A stretch of DNA of 63,952 nucleotides from Bodo saltans (Eukaryota > Euglenozoa > Kinetoplastea > Eubodonida > Bodonidae). Under the pieces are notes generated by a model. That model was not told the DNA's origin and ran no database searches. It saw nothing but the letters and a program-made list of their open reading frames with translations. A program made the translations under genes and the position numbers. This document shows, piece by piece, positions 38,255 through 47,128 of the stretch (positions are counted from its first letter, which is position 1; each line of letters starts with the position of its first letter). Location of the stretch: NCBI GenBank assembly GCA_001460835.1, contig CYKH01001973.1, positions 1 through 63,952 on the forward strand, written 5' to 3'.

Positions 38255-39157
38255 ATGATGAAACGCTGGTTTAGCCGCGTGGCTGCATCATCAAGCTTCG
38301 GTGCTGCGGCTGCTGTCTCGAACCCACTCAAATTTTCAACGCGAAAGTTCTCATCGAACTCGTCGTACAACAGTGGAGATGCTTCGCAAGGAATGCAAGG
38401 CAATGATCAGGTCGCTGATTATGCGAAGGAGACGTTAGTTGAGGCCGCTGCGAGCGGTCAATATGCCGAGCACAAGCCTCGTGCCATTATGTTCGTGAAC
38501 AAACGTCCAGTTGAGATCATCCCCCAGGAAGAGAATCTGCTCGAGGTGCTTGAGCGTGAGGGCATCCGCGTGCCAAAGTTCTGCTATCACCCCATTCTCT
38601 CCGTTGCGGGTAACTGCCGTATGTGTCTTGTGCAAGTGGACGGCACGTCCAACTTGATTGTTGCGTGCGCGACGGCGACGCTCCCTGGCATGTCCATCAT
38701 CACCGATAGTCGCCTCGTGCGTGATGCACGCGAGGGTAACGTGGAGCTCATTCTGATCAACCACCCCAACGATTGCCCCATTTGTGAGCAGGCCACGAAT
38801 TGTGATCTTCAAAACATTTCCATGAACTACGGTACTGATATTCCTCGCTTCAAGGAGGACAAGCGTGCCGTTGAGGACTTCTATTTTGATCCCCAGACTC
38901 GTGTTGTGTTAAACCGTTGCATTCACTGCACTCGCTGTGTTCGTTATTTGAATGAGCACGCGCAGGACTTTAACCTCGGCATGATTGGCCGTGGAGGTCT
39001 TAGCGAGATCGGCACCTTCTTAGACGAGCTTGAAGTCAAAACAGACAACAATTTGCCCGTCTCACAACTGTGCCCCGTGGGAAATCTGTGCCTTGCTGAA
39101 GCTGATGAGAACAACGCGATCCTCGCTGAGTTGGAGGACCTAGAGCTCAAGGCGTGA
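38255..39157 (+). CDS. NDUFS1: Complex I 75 kDa subunit-like protein, Fe-S domain only
   Basis: The product is 300 residues. The presequence (MMKRWFSRVAASSSFG) indicates mitochondrial import. Three cluster motifs are complete: [2Fe-2S] C110, C121, C124, C138 (N1b type); His-Cys3 [4Fe-4S] H170, C174, C177, C183 (N5 type); and C222, C225, C228, C273 (N4 type). Typical NDUFS1/NuoG is about 700 residues, with a large molybdopterin-oxidoreductase-like domain after these motifs; that domain is absent and the gene stops cleanly. A short form could pass electrons from the flavin subunit to the quinone arm, as in HoxU-type subunits of NAD-linked hydrogenases. Whether the C-terminal domain is encoded elsewhere cannot be told here. 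Confidence 0.9.
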   Translation: MMKRWFSRVAASSSFGAAAAVSNPLKFSTRKFSSNSSYNSGDASQGMQGNDQVADYAKETLVEAAASGQYAEHKPRAIMFVNKRPVEIIPQEENLLEVLEREGIRVPKFCYHPILSVAGNCRMCLVQVDGTSNLIVACATATLPGMSIITDSRLVRDAREGNVELILINHPNDCPICEQATNCDLQNISMNYGTDIPRFKEDKRAVEDFYFDPQTRVVLNRCIHCTRCVRYLNEHAQDFNLGMIGRGGLSEIGTFLDELEVKTDNNLPVSQLCPVGNLCLAEADENNAILAELEDLELKA

Positions 39158-39560
39158 TTAAAAAAAAATCCCGTGCTGCGAACACTCACAAGTGCCGTCT
39201 GAGAGTTGCGCCTTTTTTTAAAAAAAAATCCCTCCCTTTGTTTTGTTATTGGGTGTGCGATTCTTTCGCGTGTCATGCGCGCTATTTGGGTTTGCTTTTT
39301 CCTTGTGCCAACGTGTCTCTCACCCATTCATAGCACTGTGATGAGACAAAAAAAAAACGCATAGGCCGTGATATCATCCCTCCTCCCAATCCCACACACA
39401 TTGAAACAGTCGTAATGCGCAACTTCACCAACAACAACCACGCAGGAGCAGGATGTGTAAACCACTGAGCATCTGAAAAGAATTATTCTCGTCCATTTTT
39501 GCCTTGTTCTTCGGCCACTACAGGCATTCGTGTGAAATCACACGAGAAAAGGAAAGAATA
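39158..39560 (+). other. Intergenic region with DPH4 acceptor
   Basis: Non-coding. A-runs follow the stop codon (39161-39169), a T7A9 block lies at about 39213-39228, and a pyrimidine-rich tract (39488-39515) ends in AG at 39522-39523. Confidence 0.55.
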
Positions 39561-40052
39561 ATGGACTGGTATCGAATTTTGAGAGTCGATGCAACTGCCA
39601 CGCAGAAAGAGATTCGAGAGGCTTTCAAGACCATGGCGCTCTTAACACACCCCGACAAGAAACATGATGTGCCCTCGCCATCCCCATCGTCAAGCCGAAA
39701 TCAAAGTGAAGTCTCTCTCCCAACGTTTGTGGACGTACGAGAGGCAGCAGGCGTTCTGCTTGACCCATTGCAACGCGCGTTGTTTGATGGGCAACGTGTC
39801 CATCAGCTAGTGCGCACAGAGGGGAGAATATCGTCCTCTCTAGACGACCAAGATATCAGCGACATCACTTTCGATGAAGACTCATCGACATTTTGGGCTG
39901 TTGTAGAATGCAGATGCGGTGGAGAATACCGTGTCCTCTTGTCACACGCTCCGAAAGGTGGTCGGTACGTATGCGAGTGTGAATCGTGCTCGCTAGTGGT
40001 TGAGCTGACCGTCTCCGATGAATGCATGCGTAGTGCGGCTCCAGCGTTGTAA
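39561..40052 (+). CDS. DPH4: DPH4-type J protein with CSL zinc finger (diphthamide synthesis)
   Basis: The product is 163 residues, the family's normal size. An N-terminal J domain (MDWYRILRVDATATQKEIRE) carries HPD at residues 30-32. The C-terminal half is a CSL zinc finger with ligands C117, C119, C140 and C143 and the name-giving Cys-Ser-Leu at 143-145. This combination is diagnostic of DPH4/DNAJC24/Jjj3, which supports the first step of diphthamide formation on elongation factor 2, acting with DPH1-3 in the cytosol. ATG 39561 is chosen since it starts the J domain directly and follows the acceptor at 39522-39523. Confidence 0.93.
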   Translation: MDWYRILRVDATATQKEIREAFKTMALLTHPDKKHDVPSPSPSSSRNQSEVSLPTFVDVREAAGVLLDPLQRALFDGQRVHQLVRTEGRISSSLDDQDISDITFDEDSSTFWAVVECRCGGEYRVLLSHAPKGGRYVCECESCSLVVELTVSDECMRSAAPAL

Positions 40053-40217
40053 GCAAGAGGGCATTTGCAGTAAGAGTTTCTCACAGTTTTTTTATTATTT
40101 ATTTTTTTTGGAGCAGTAATCGGTCGTGCTATTTTATGGTTCATTCCAATAACGCCTCGTGTCTTTGTAAAATTGATTTGTCTGTTTTGCATCGCTAAAT
40201 GACAAAAGTTTGCACCG

Positions 40218-43193
40218 ATGAAGCCCGCCGGCAAGCAGAGAACAAGAAAACGGGGTTCTGTCGTGCCACAGGTTGTTATTCCTCTTGACCAGGGGGAGAA
40301 TCAGTGTCGTGTGTTATCTCCATCGACAGCACAACAACAACGTCTGAATATTCTTGATAACCTCGTCGCTAGCGGAATCTCCCCAGCACTTTCACAAAAA
40401 CTGCAAGATTTGTTCGGTCTTCGCTTTGAACAGCTCCAAACGTTTTGGGGCTTATACTCAGTGCTATCTGAAGAGGTTGGACTACAAGTTTCTCCAGACG
40501 AAGTACTTTCCGCGCTTGATGGACCCATCAAGCAGCGGTTGCAAAGAGACAACGACGTCTCGGTTGATGGCAATACTCACGTCGACACAATCGAAGTGTT
40601 TCGATACCTCGTGTCAACCCTCCGCTCTCAATTCCACAGCAATCCTCATCTTGGCGGTGGTGCATCCAACAGCGGGTTCGTGACGCGCCAGGCGGAACAA
40701 GAGAATGAGAGAAGAACACTCATCCAGTTAGCTCTGCTCGAAAAGATGGAGCACCGCCATCGTTTGTCGTCGTACACTGGCGGCGGAGGCCAACAGCAAG
40801 ATGACAGTGAGCTTCTCCCACCCCAAGTATCAAGCCGTCGTGGTGAAGTGGACGACGATGATGCGATGCAGCAAATTGTACGAGGGGCAGTGGCACGCTT
40901 ACGCAGCGCTTTCACGTCCAGCACCACCCCTGTGCCCCCTCCCGCACTCATGGCGAAGGCAAAGGAACAGCACCAAACAACACCACAACAGAACGAGTTT
41001 ACCGCCTCAGATGTCGAGCTTGTGTGGGAGCATCTTTTTACTCGGCGACGAGCGGATGCAGATCTTGATCGTGAAGCGAATGCGGAGACATCTGCAGTGG
41101 ATGATGTGTACAACAACCTTCCCGCAGAGCTGAGGGCATTGGTCGCAGCGGGAGGGCAAGACGCGGACTCAGACTCTGCCGCAGGATCACACGGAGATCG
41201 TCGAGGGGATTCCATGTATTTACGTGGTGGGCGATCTATCACAAGACTTGCCTCCAAAACATCCATTCGAAAAGCCTTTATGCACAGCTTGGATTTCTCC
41301 AAGACAAAAAGCGACGATGAAACTTCGTTTGGGTCCCCTCGGGGAGAAGATTCATTCGGGTTTAGCGCCACCATCGTCCTTGATGGAGACGAGGCTCATG
41401 GTGACGCATCGCTCGGTGGTGGTGTGGACTCCCCTCAGAATCACAAGAAACCACCGCCAAGCTCATTGGATGCAATTAAGCAGCTTGAGAATGCACTGGA
41501 GGCGAATGCAAGGGAATGCCAAGAAATCTTGGAAGGCCACGGAGTCATCACCGAGAGCGACGAAAATGCTGTACGATTGGCGGAAGAGGAAATGTTGAAA
41601 AAACAAGCCGCGCTGCTTGCGAGGTACCGCAGCTCGATGGTGATGTTCCAAGAGAGGAAACGCACCACAAGACTCCAATCGCTCCTTACGGCAAACAGCA
41701 CAACTGGGGACGGCAGCAGCGGCGCTGCGATGTCGCGCACCATGAGTGCGTTTGACTTTGGTGACAGGAATTCATCGGTGGATAATGCAGAGATTCGACC
41801 CTTTTTGCCTAATGATGACGCGGGTGATGGAACGACTCAAACTGGTGCACAAGAAATTCTGAACGATTCATTCGGGGCGTACGTCCCAGTGTCGAACGTA
41901 AGAAATGAAGTGCAGTCAGTGGATAACTCCCACCAGCAGTCTATGATCATGGGTGATCCGCAAATCCCTGGTGAGCAGCGGCCCCATCTTAACAACAACC
42001 ACAACAACAGCTCAACGAGCAGCAGACCTGGAAGCAGTGGAACAGCAGCGTCAGCCCTTCGACAATGGTCAACAGCAACGACAGACCTTCGACCAAACGA
42101 GCGGTCTCATAAGCCAACAGGCCATGCACCACCGTCGCAACCTTCCTCTAGCGGTGGTGAAGAAGACGATCGTCAAGGTACGCTGCGCACGAAACTTTCC
42201 AAGGTACCCAAAGCAAATCGCCGACGCAACAACGACGAGGCTCAACGAATTCGTCAACACTCTGAGATTCTTACGAAGGCGGAGAAGCAGCTTCTGCACT
42301 CGAAGCGCCTATCCACTGACGCACTCAGACGTGAATGTGTTTCGCTGCCGGTTTCCGTTCAGCAGCTCCTCCCAAGCACCGCTGCGAAAGTAGTTGAGAA
42401 GATGCGGGGAACGTCAGCTCAGCTTCCACCTCGAGCAGTCACAGCTGTGCCCGCGTCGCGTCGCACGTCTGATGTTCTTGGTCTCCCAAGGCCGCACAGC
42501 AGCCAAGGGCATCGTACCCTTGCAGAAGGAACGCCTGGGTTACGAGCCAACACACCTGCCACCCGTGTTTCCACGCCACAGTGGAGCCGGGTCAACGTCG
42601 CCCCATCGCCCCTCTCCTCCGCTATCCCTACTATCACGTGCTCTCCACCGCAGGATCATCTCACAATGCAAGTATCGGTAGCGTCTCGGGAGGAATGCGT
42701 CGTCGGTGCGCACAACAGCACGAGTTACACAATTGCCTCATCATCGGTTGCTTCATCGAGCTTCTTGCAAGTACCAGAGCGCCCAGGAACAGCGCCGCGT
42801 AAGTTGACGCCGTTCTCGCTCACTGCCGCCGCCGTTGCTGTGCCGCACGACTCAATAGAGTTTCTTCCACACACGTCCCCCACTCTCACGAGTTGCGTCT
42901 CCCCTGCCGCTCGTAGCACCATCAGCTCCATGGCCAACAGCCTCGTGCCCTCACGCTCAACCTCGCCAACCAAAGAATTGCAACACCTCCCGTGGCCTCC
43001 ATCGCCTCCCCAAGGCCAAATGGTTGCGTTGCTCCACAACAACGGGACTCACAACACATCGATATCACCACCACTATTGCAGCTAACAGACGGAAGGAAC
43101 TGGAACCGATGGCTTCAAGGTGGTGGCGACGTGACACACGCAAAGGCGGGCTTTGTGAAAGCTCATCGCCGTGCAAGTAGTGCCGCACTGTAG
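40218..43193 (+). CDS. Large unknown protein with helical N-terminus
   Basis: The product is 991 residues with a basic start (MKPAGKQRTRKRGS). Residues about 35-150 look folded and alpha-helical (ILDNLVASGISPALSQKLQD, FWGLYSVLSEEVGLQVSPDE). A helical segment near 415-480 (AIKQLENALEANARECQEIL, EEEMLKKQAALLARY) is probably coiled coil. The remainder is Ser/Thr/Pro/Gln-rich and disordered, ending in a basic helical tail (HAKAGFVKAHRRASSAAL). No catalytic or binding motif is recognised. Its gap to DPH4 is short (165 bases). Confidence 0.65.
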   Translation: MKPAGKQRTRKRGSVVPQVVIPLDQGENQCRVLSPSTAQQQRLNILDNLVASGISPALSQKLQDLFGLRFEQLQTFWGLYSVLSEEVGLQVSPDEVLSALDGPIKQRLQRDNDVSVDGNTHVDTIEVFRYLVSTLRSQFHSNPHLGGGASNSGFVTRQAEQENERRTLIQLALLEKMEHRHRLSSYTGGGGQQQDDSELLPPQVSSRRGEVDDDDAMQQIVRGAVARLRSAFTSSTTPVPPPALMAKAKEQHQTTPQQNEFTASDVELVWEHLFTRRRADADLDREANAETSAVDDVYNNLPAELRALVAAGGQDADSDSAAGSHGDRRGDSMYLRGGRSITRLASKTSIRKAFMHSLDFSKTKSDDETSFGSPRGEDSFGFSATIVLDGDEAHGDASLGGGVDSPQNHKKPPPSSLDAIKQLENALEANARECQEILEGHGVITESDENAVRLAEEEMLKKQAALLARYRSSMVMFQERKRTTRLQSLLTANSTTGDGSSGAAMSRTMSAFDFGDRNSSVDNAEIRPFLPNDDAGDGTTQTGAQEILNDSFGAYVPVSNVRNEVQSVDNSHQQSMIMGDPQIPGEQRPHLNNNHNNSSTSSRPGSSGTAASALRQWSTATTDLRPNERSHKPTGHAPPSQPSSSGGEEDDRQGTLRTKLSKVPKANRRRNNDEAQRIRQHSEILTKAEKQLLHSKRLSTDALRRECVSLPVSVQQLLPSTAAKVVEKMRGTSAQLPPRAVTAVPASRRTSDVLGLPRPHSSQGHRTLAEGTPGLRANTPATRVSTPQWSRVNVAPSPLSSAIPTITCSPPQDHLTMQVSVASREECVVGAHNSTSYTIASSSVASSSFLQVPERPGTAPRKLTPFSLTAAAVAVPHDSIEFLPHTSPTLTSCVSPAARSTISSMANSLVPSRSTSPTKELQHLPWPPSPPQGQMVALLHNNGTHNTSISPPLLQLTDGRNWNRWLQGGGDVTHAKAGFVKAHRRASSAAL

Positions 43194-43776
43194 TTCTAAC
43201 TTGTACACTTCTTTTTATTGATTCATTGCTCTCGCCCCAGTACTGTGTTTTGTTTTGTTTTGTTCACGGCAGCTCCTTCGTTCCTCTTCCTGATAAATAA
43301 CATTTATCCCCTCAGCATCCCTTGGTGATGACGTGCTTTTCTTCTTGCTGCTAGCCAAAGCCGAAGCCGGAGGAGCACCCCGCCAACGCAAAACAATGAG
43401 TTGTGCGCTCACCTATCTATGAGCACTCACAATCCATTCTCTGTTGTACGTCTTTATTGGAAGCAAACAAAAAGTTCCCCATTCCCCTTCTTTTTCGTAC
43501 GAAAAATACGCGCGTTTGTTTGTCAAATAATTATTGTTTTTCCAATTATTATTTGTGTGTGACCCCACTGGTGATTGTGTTCGACTTGGCCGCTCAGATG
43601 TTCAACCTGCTGTTGCCACGCTTTTTTGTTGTCCTTCGTGTGAACTTCCACAGCATCGCAACGTTTCTTTTTTTTCTTTTCTTTTGTAAGATATGAACCC
43701 TGTGTTTTTTTCGCTCTTGCAGTTATTCGTACTTCACAACGACAAAAGAAGGGGGAAAAACAACGAAAGAAATAAA
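43194..43776 (+). other. Intergenic region before the F-box/kelch cluster
   Basis: Non-coding. TTTTG repeats at about 43244-43263, AT-rich sequence at 43525-43555, T-rich runs at 43666-43686, and TGTTTTTTTCGCTCTTGCAG with AG at 43721-43722 as the acceptor for the first F-box gene. The ATG at 43693 is upstream of that acceptor. Confidence 0.6.
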
Positions 43777-45102
43777 ATGAGTGCCGCGCTGGTCTCGTCA
43801 CGCCTTCAATCACTGCCGCTGCAAGTTTTTTCGGAAATAGCAGAATTTTTAGGTGCCAAGCAAATCGGCGAGCTGAGCTTCGTTTGCCGTACTTTCAACG
43901 CGATCGTACAAAGCTGGAAAGCGGCCGAGAGTGTTAGTGGTCCATCGCAGCATCCTTTGGCCGTCTTGATGCAGCGTCGAGGGTTCTACTGGTTGCTGAA
44001 GGAGGGGCTTTACTTCAGTAAGACGTTTTCGAGCACTGCTAGTGCAGTCCAGTTAACAATTGAGGCTGGTGGCTTTGACGCTGAGGTTGCCACTGAATTG
44101 GGGGACTCAGCGCCACCCGCGATAGCAGCCGAGTCGATCATTTATGACAGATCCCATGCCGCCACGGTGATGGTGGGACGAGCAATCTACAGATTCGGTG
44201 GTCGAATTCTGAGTGGACGCTTGCGAACGCGTACTTGTTACGTCATTGATCCCGTCGCGAGGACGGCGCGATCGCTGCCCCCGATGATGGCCGTCCGAAG
44301 TGCAGCTGCGGCCGTAGCCATTGGCCACCGTATTTACATATTCGGAGGCTTTGACGGCAACTCTGAACAAAATACAATGGAAGTGTTTGATACCGTGAGT
44401 GAGTCATGGTTGCGATTCGATAGCGTGACTCATGAGTGGGGAAGGGAGGGGGAAGATGATAACTCCAACTGCTCCTCCTCCGCCGAGGTGCGAACCACAG
44501 CAACTCGATACGCTCGAATGCCGTTTGCCATTAATGAACATGCTGCGGTTGCAGTGGAACCCCACTATGTTCTGCTGCTTGGAGGGACCATTAATCGCAG
44601 CCAACCAAACGAAGAATCAACCTCGTGGGTGAAGCTGTACAACGTGAAGACGTCCCAGTGGGAACAGGACCTCCCCAGCATGCCCTACAGTCGCTTTTTA
44701 GGATGCGCAACGTACCGTGTCTGTAACGGTCATCATACTGTCACATACTGCGGAGGGAAGCCCTTACCTCAGGCGCCGTCTCGTGTTAAGGAACCTGACA
44801 CAATGACCTTATCGTGGTCTGGCGAGGGCGATGATGACGGAGTGAATGCGATGCGAGCGGCCCAATGGAACGCAACTACGTCTCAAGTCGATGGTTTAGT
44901 GCAGCTGCTCAACGCTTCTGCGGTGTTGTACAACTATTTTGATTCAAGTCGCCCTGAGATGACTCCTCTGCGTGCCATTGCCGGTACGCATGCGTACACC
45001 AGAGCATTGCGACAGGGTAAGAATGATGTTGCTGAACCTCAGTGGTGCCGTGCAAAAGCAACACCGACTGGAACGATCTTCGGCGTTTGTTGCGTGGAGT
45101 AG
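43777..45102 (+). CDS. F-box/kelch protein, copy 1
   Basis: The product is 441 residues. An F-box-like segment is at about residues 10-45 (LPLQVFSEIAEFLGAKQIGE, then LSFVCRTFNAIVQSW). Kelch motifs follow with the Gly-Gly pair: AIYRFGGR, HRIYIFGGFDGNSEQNTMEV and YVLLLGGT, each followed by an aromatic-rich strand. F-box proteins bind SKP1 in SCF ubiquitin ligases, and the kelch propeller binds the substrate (family knowledge). ATG 43777 follows the acceptor. Copies 2 and 3 immediately downstream share the same order, including the PLPP(M/L) and NTMEVFDT elements and a C-terminal FGVCCVE. The locus is a tandem array with strongly diverged copies. Confidence 0.85.
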   Translation: MSAALVSSRLQSLPLQVFSEIAEFLGAKQIGELSFVCRTFNAIVQSWKAAESVSGPSQHPLAVLMQRRGFYWLLKEGLYFSKTFSSTASAVQLTIEAGGFDAEVATELGDSAPPAIAAESIIYDRSHAATVMVGRAIYRFGGRILSGRLRTRTCYVIDPVARTARSLPPMMAVRSAAAAVAIGHRIYIFGGFDGNSEQNTMEVFDTVSESWLRFDSVTHEWGREGEDDNSNCSSSAEVRTTATRYARMPFAINEHAAVAVEPHYVLLLGGTINRSQPNEESTSWVKLYNVKTSQWEQDLPSMPYSRFLGCATYRVCNGHHTVTYCGGKPLPQAPSRVKEPDTMTLSWSGEGDDDGVNAMRAAQWNATTSQVDGLVQLLNASAVLYNYFDSSRPEMTPLRAIAGTHAYTRALRQGKNDVAEPQWCRAKATPTGTIFGVCCVE

Positions 45103-45337
45103 AGACTAACTCTAAATGCCCTTCACTATACTATTTGCTGCGAAATTCACTTGTGAATCTGTGCGAAAGAAGATTCGGAAAGTGGCGTTCAACCGTTGTA
45201 ATTTTGACTGGTAGGGAGCGAACGCGTTTTGTTGTCGTTGCTGTTGTTGTTGCAGTGCGTAGATCGTAGTGAAGTCACCACTTGAATCAATCAGGAGGAG
45301 AAGTAAACACCACGTAACAACGCTTTTCATCCCCTTA

Positions 45338-45368
<31 letters not shown>

Positions 45369-45408
45369 TTCGATCGCATTGTCGCACTCAAGTCTCACAG
45401 AAGCACAT
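45103..45408 (+). other. Intergenic region between F-box/kelch copies 1 and 2
   Basis: Non-coding. It has GTT-rich DNA at 45229-45252 and an exact (GTT)10 at 45338-45367, followed by AG at 45391-45392 and 45399-45400, the probable acceptor zone of copy 2. Confidence 0.6.
45338..45367 (+). repeat. (GTT)10 microsatellite upstream of F-box/kelch copy 2
   Basis: Ten uninterrupted GTT units lie 42-71 bases before the ATG, where a pyrimidine tract would be expected. The same (GTT)10 occurs at 49380-49409. Confidence 0.9.
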
Positions 45409-46782
45409 ATGCCCCACATACTACAGCTTCCTCCCGAGGTTTTTTCTTCAACCGCTTCGTTCCTAGGTGCGAAACAAATTGTGCAGCTTCGCTCTGTTTG
45501 CCGCACGTTTAACACCGCCGTACAGGGGTGGCGAAATAACGCAGCACACCCCCTTCACCAACTCTTAAGTAGGTCTGGTGTGTATTGGCTACGACACGAT
45601 GGGGTGTTCTACACGCCAACTGTTGCTGTTATGGGCCTCGGTGTTGGATTCCGTGTAGAACTGAGTCTCGATGAGGAGCAGTTATCGAATCATTTTAGTG
45701 TTGACGAAGATCTCCACATCGGTGAAGATGTCATCGTCAACGGTCCCAGCAACATGGTGGGAAAGTTGTTGCACGCTAGGGTTCACTGCTCGACGCTCAT
45801 CGTTGGGCGCAAAATTTATCGATTCGGAGGGCGTCATGTGTCGGACGGTAGCGACGTGAGACTGCAAAGTTGCTTCTGTGTGGATCCCGTATCGTGGACT
45901 GTGAGGCCACTGCCACCGATGTCGTGTAAGCGGAGTTCGCTGGCAGCCGTTTCGATTGGGACACGCATCTACTTATTTGGTGGCTACAATGGCACACGTG
46001 AGTTGGATTCCATGGAGGTGTTTGATACTCGAACAGAATCTTGGCTCTTGTGGGATTCAGCGGCTGCTCGTTGGCGCGATAGAGCACGGTACCACAGCAG
46101 CGATGATGACAACGTCGCAACGCTAACAACACGAACCCTTTCTATGCCCTTCTCAGTCTGCGAGCACTCTGCGGTTGCAGTGGCGGAGCGGTACGTGATC
46201 CTCATGGGGGGCTGCAGGCATCGAGGCCAGGAAGGAGAGGCGTCGACTTCATCGGTTTGGTTGTTCGACACCGTCACAACAACGTGGGAACAATTGCGTG
46301 ACATGCCCTACGATCGTATTCATGGATGCGCCTCATATCGATGCATCGAAGTTTTTGATGGCAGCAACAACAACAACGAGGAGGAGAGAACGACAGGACG
46401 TCATCGTTGTCAGCACAAAGTCGTATTTTGTGGGGGGAAACCGTTGAGAGCAAAACCCAATGAATCCCCCACGCTAGTCTTGCAATGGAGCGGCGACGAT
46501 GTCCAGTCGCTGCGAGATGCTACTTGGGCTAGCAACGATGTTGCAGGCGCACAACTCACGCTGAACATCACCGCTGTGCAGTACAACTGCCATGACCCCA
46601 CCCACCCCACCCGCGCTCCTTTTCGAGTCGTGATCGGTCCCAACTCATTGACTCTTCGAAAGAATCCTGCCCCCACGACGGCACATGCCGAGTGGGGGGA
46701 TGAGGCGGAGGAGCGGGAACGATGGTATCGTGACCCTTCTCAAATTCGTGGTGCCGTATTCGGAGTGTGCTCCATCGAGTAA
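45409..46782 (+). CDS. F-box/kelch protein, copy 2
   Basis: The product is 457 residues. The F-box segment is at the very N-terminus (MPHILQLPPEVFSSTASFLG, VCRTFNTAVQGW). Kelch blades include KIYRFGGRHV, TRIYLFGGYNGTRELDSMEV and YVILMGGCRHRG. A loop near residue 325 is expanded with Asn and Glu (SNNNNEEER), absent from copies 1 and 3. The C-terminus GAVFGVCSIE mirrors that of copy 1. The true start is ATG 45409; the frame is open from TTG 45379, upstream of the AG at 45399-45400. Predicted role: substrate-recruiting subunit of an SCF-type ubiquitin ligase. Confidence 0.85.
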   Translation: MPHILQLPPEVFSSTASFLGAKQIVQLRSVCRTFNTAVQGWRNNAAHPLHQLLSRSGVYWLRHDGVFYTPTVAVMGLGVGFRVELSLDEEQLSNHFSVDEDLHIGEDVIVNGPSNMVGKLLHARVHCSTLIVGRKIYRFGGRHVSDGSDVRLQSCFCVDPVSWTVRPLPPMSCKRSSLAAVSIGTRIYLFGGYNGTRELDSMEVFDTRTESWLLWDSAAARWRDRARYHSSDDDNVATLTTRTLSMPFSVCEHSAVAVAERYVILMGGCRHRGQEGEASTSSVWLFDTVTTTWEQLRDMPYDRIHGCASYRCIEVFDGSNNNNEEERTTGRHRCQHKVVFCGGKPLRAKPNESPTLVLQWSGDDVQSLRDATWASNDVAGAQLTLNITAVQYNCHDPTHPTRAPFRVVIGPNSLTLRKNPAPTTAHAEWGDEAEERERWYRDPSQIRGAVFGVCSIE

Positions 46783-47128
46783 GCAAGTAAGGCTTTGGGT
46801 CTTGTTCTTTTCCCGCAACACGGCGAAGGATCTCTAGACTCATCACAGTGGCCCACTCGATGGAGACATTTTGTTGTGCATCCTACTTTGATTTCTGTAT
46901 TCGTTGCATCCCATCGTACACATATTCAATAAAGTCGCAAATTGTCGACAGCGAGTGTCAAAGATCACAAGATTTCTATTTAGAAAAAGTCTCCCTTCGG
47001 CTGACAAGAGTATACATTCGTTCCCTTGAACTTTCACTTGTTGATCAATCAAATCCGATCACTGGAATTAAGAAAGAGAAATACTTTCAACTTTTTGGAG
47101 GCATTCGCCTTGTACGAATTCCAAAAGC
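46783..47128 (+). other. Intergenic region between F-box/kelch copies 2 and 3
   Basis: Non-coding, 346 bases, without the GTT repeat seen before copy 2. A modest pyrimidine stretch at about 46985-47030 and AG dinucleotides near 47072-47076 are weak acceptor candidates. Confidence 0.45.
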
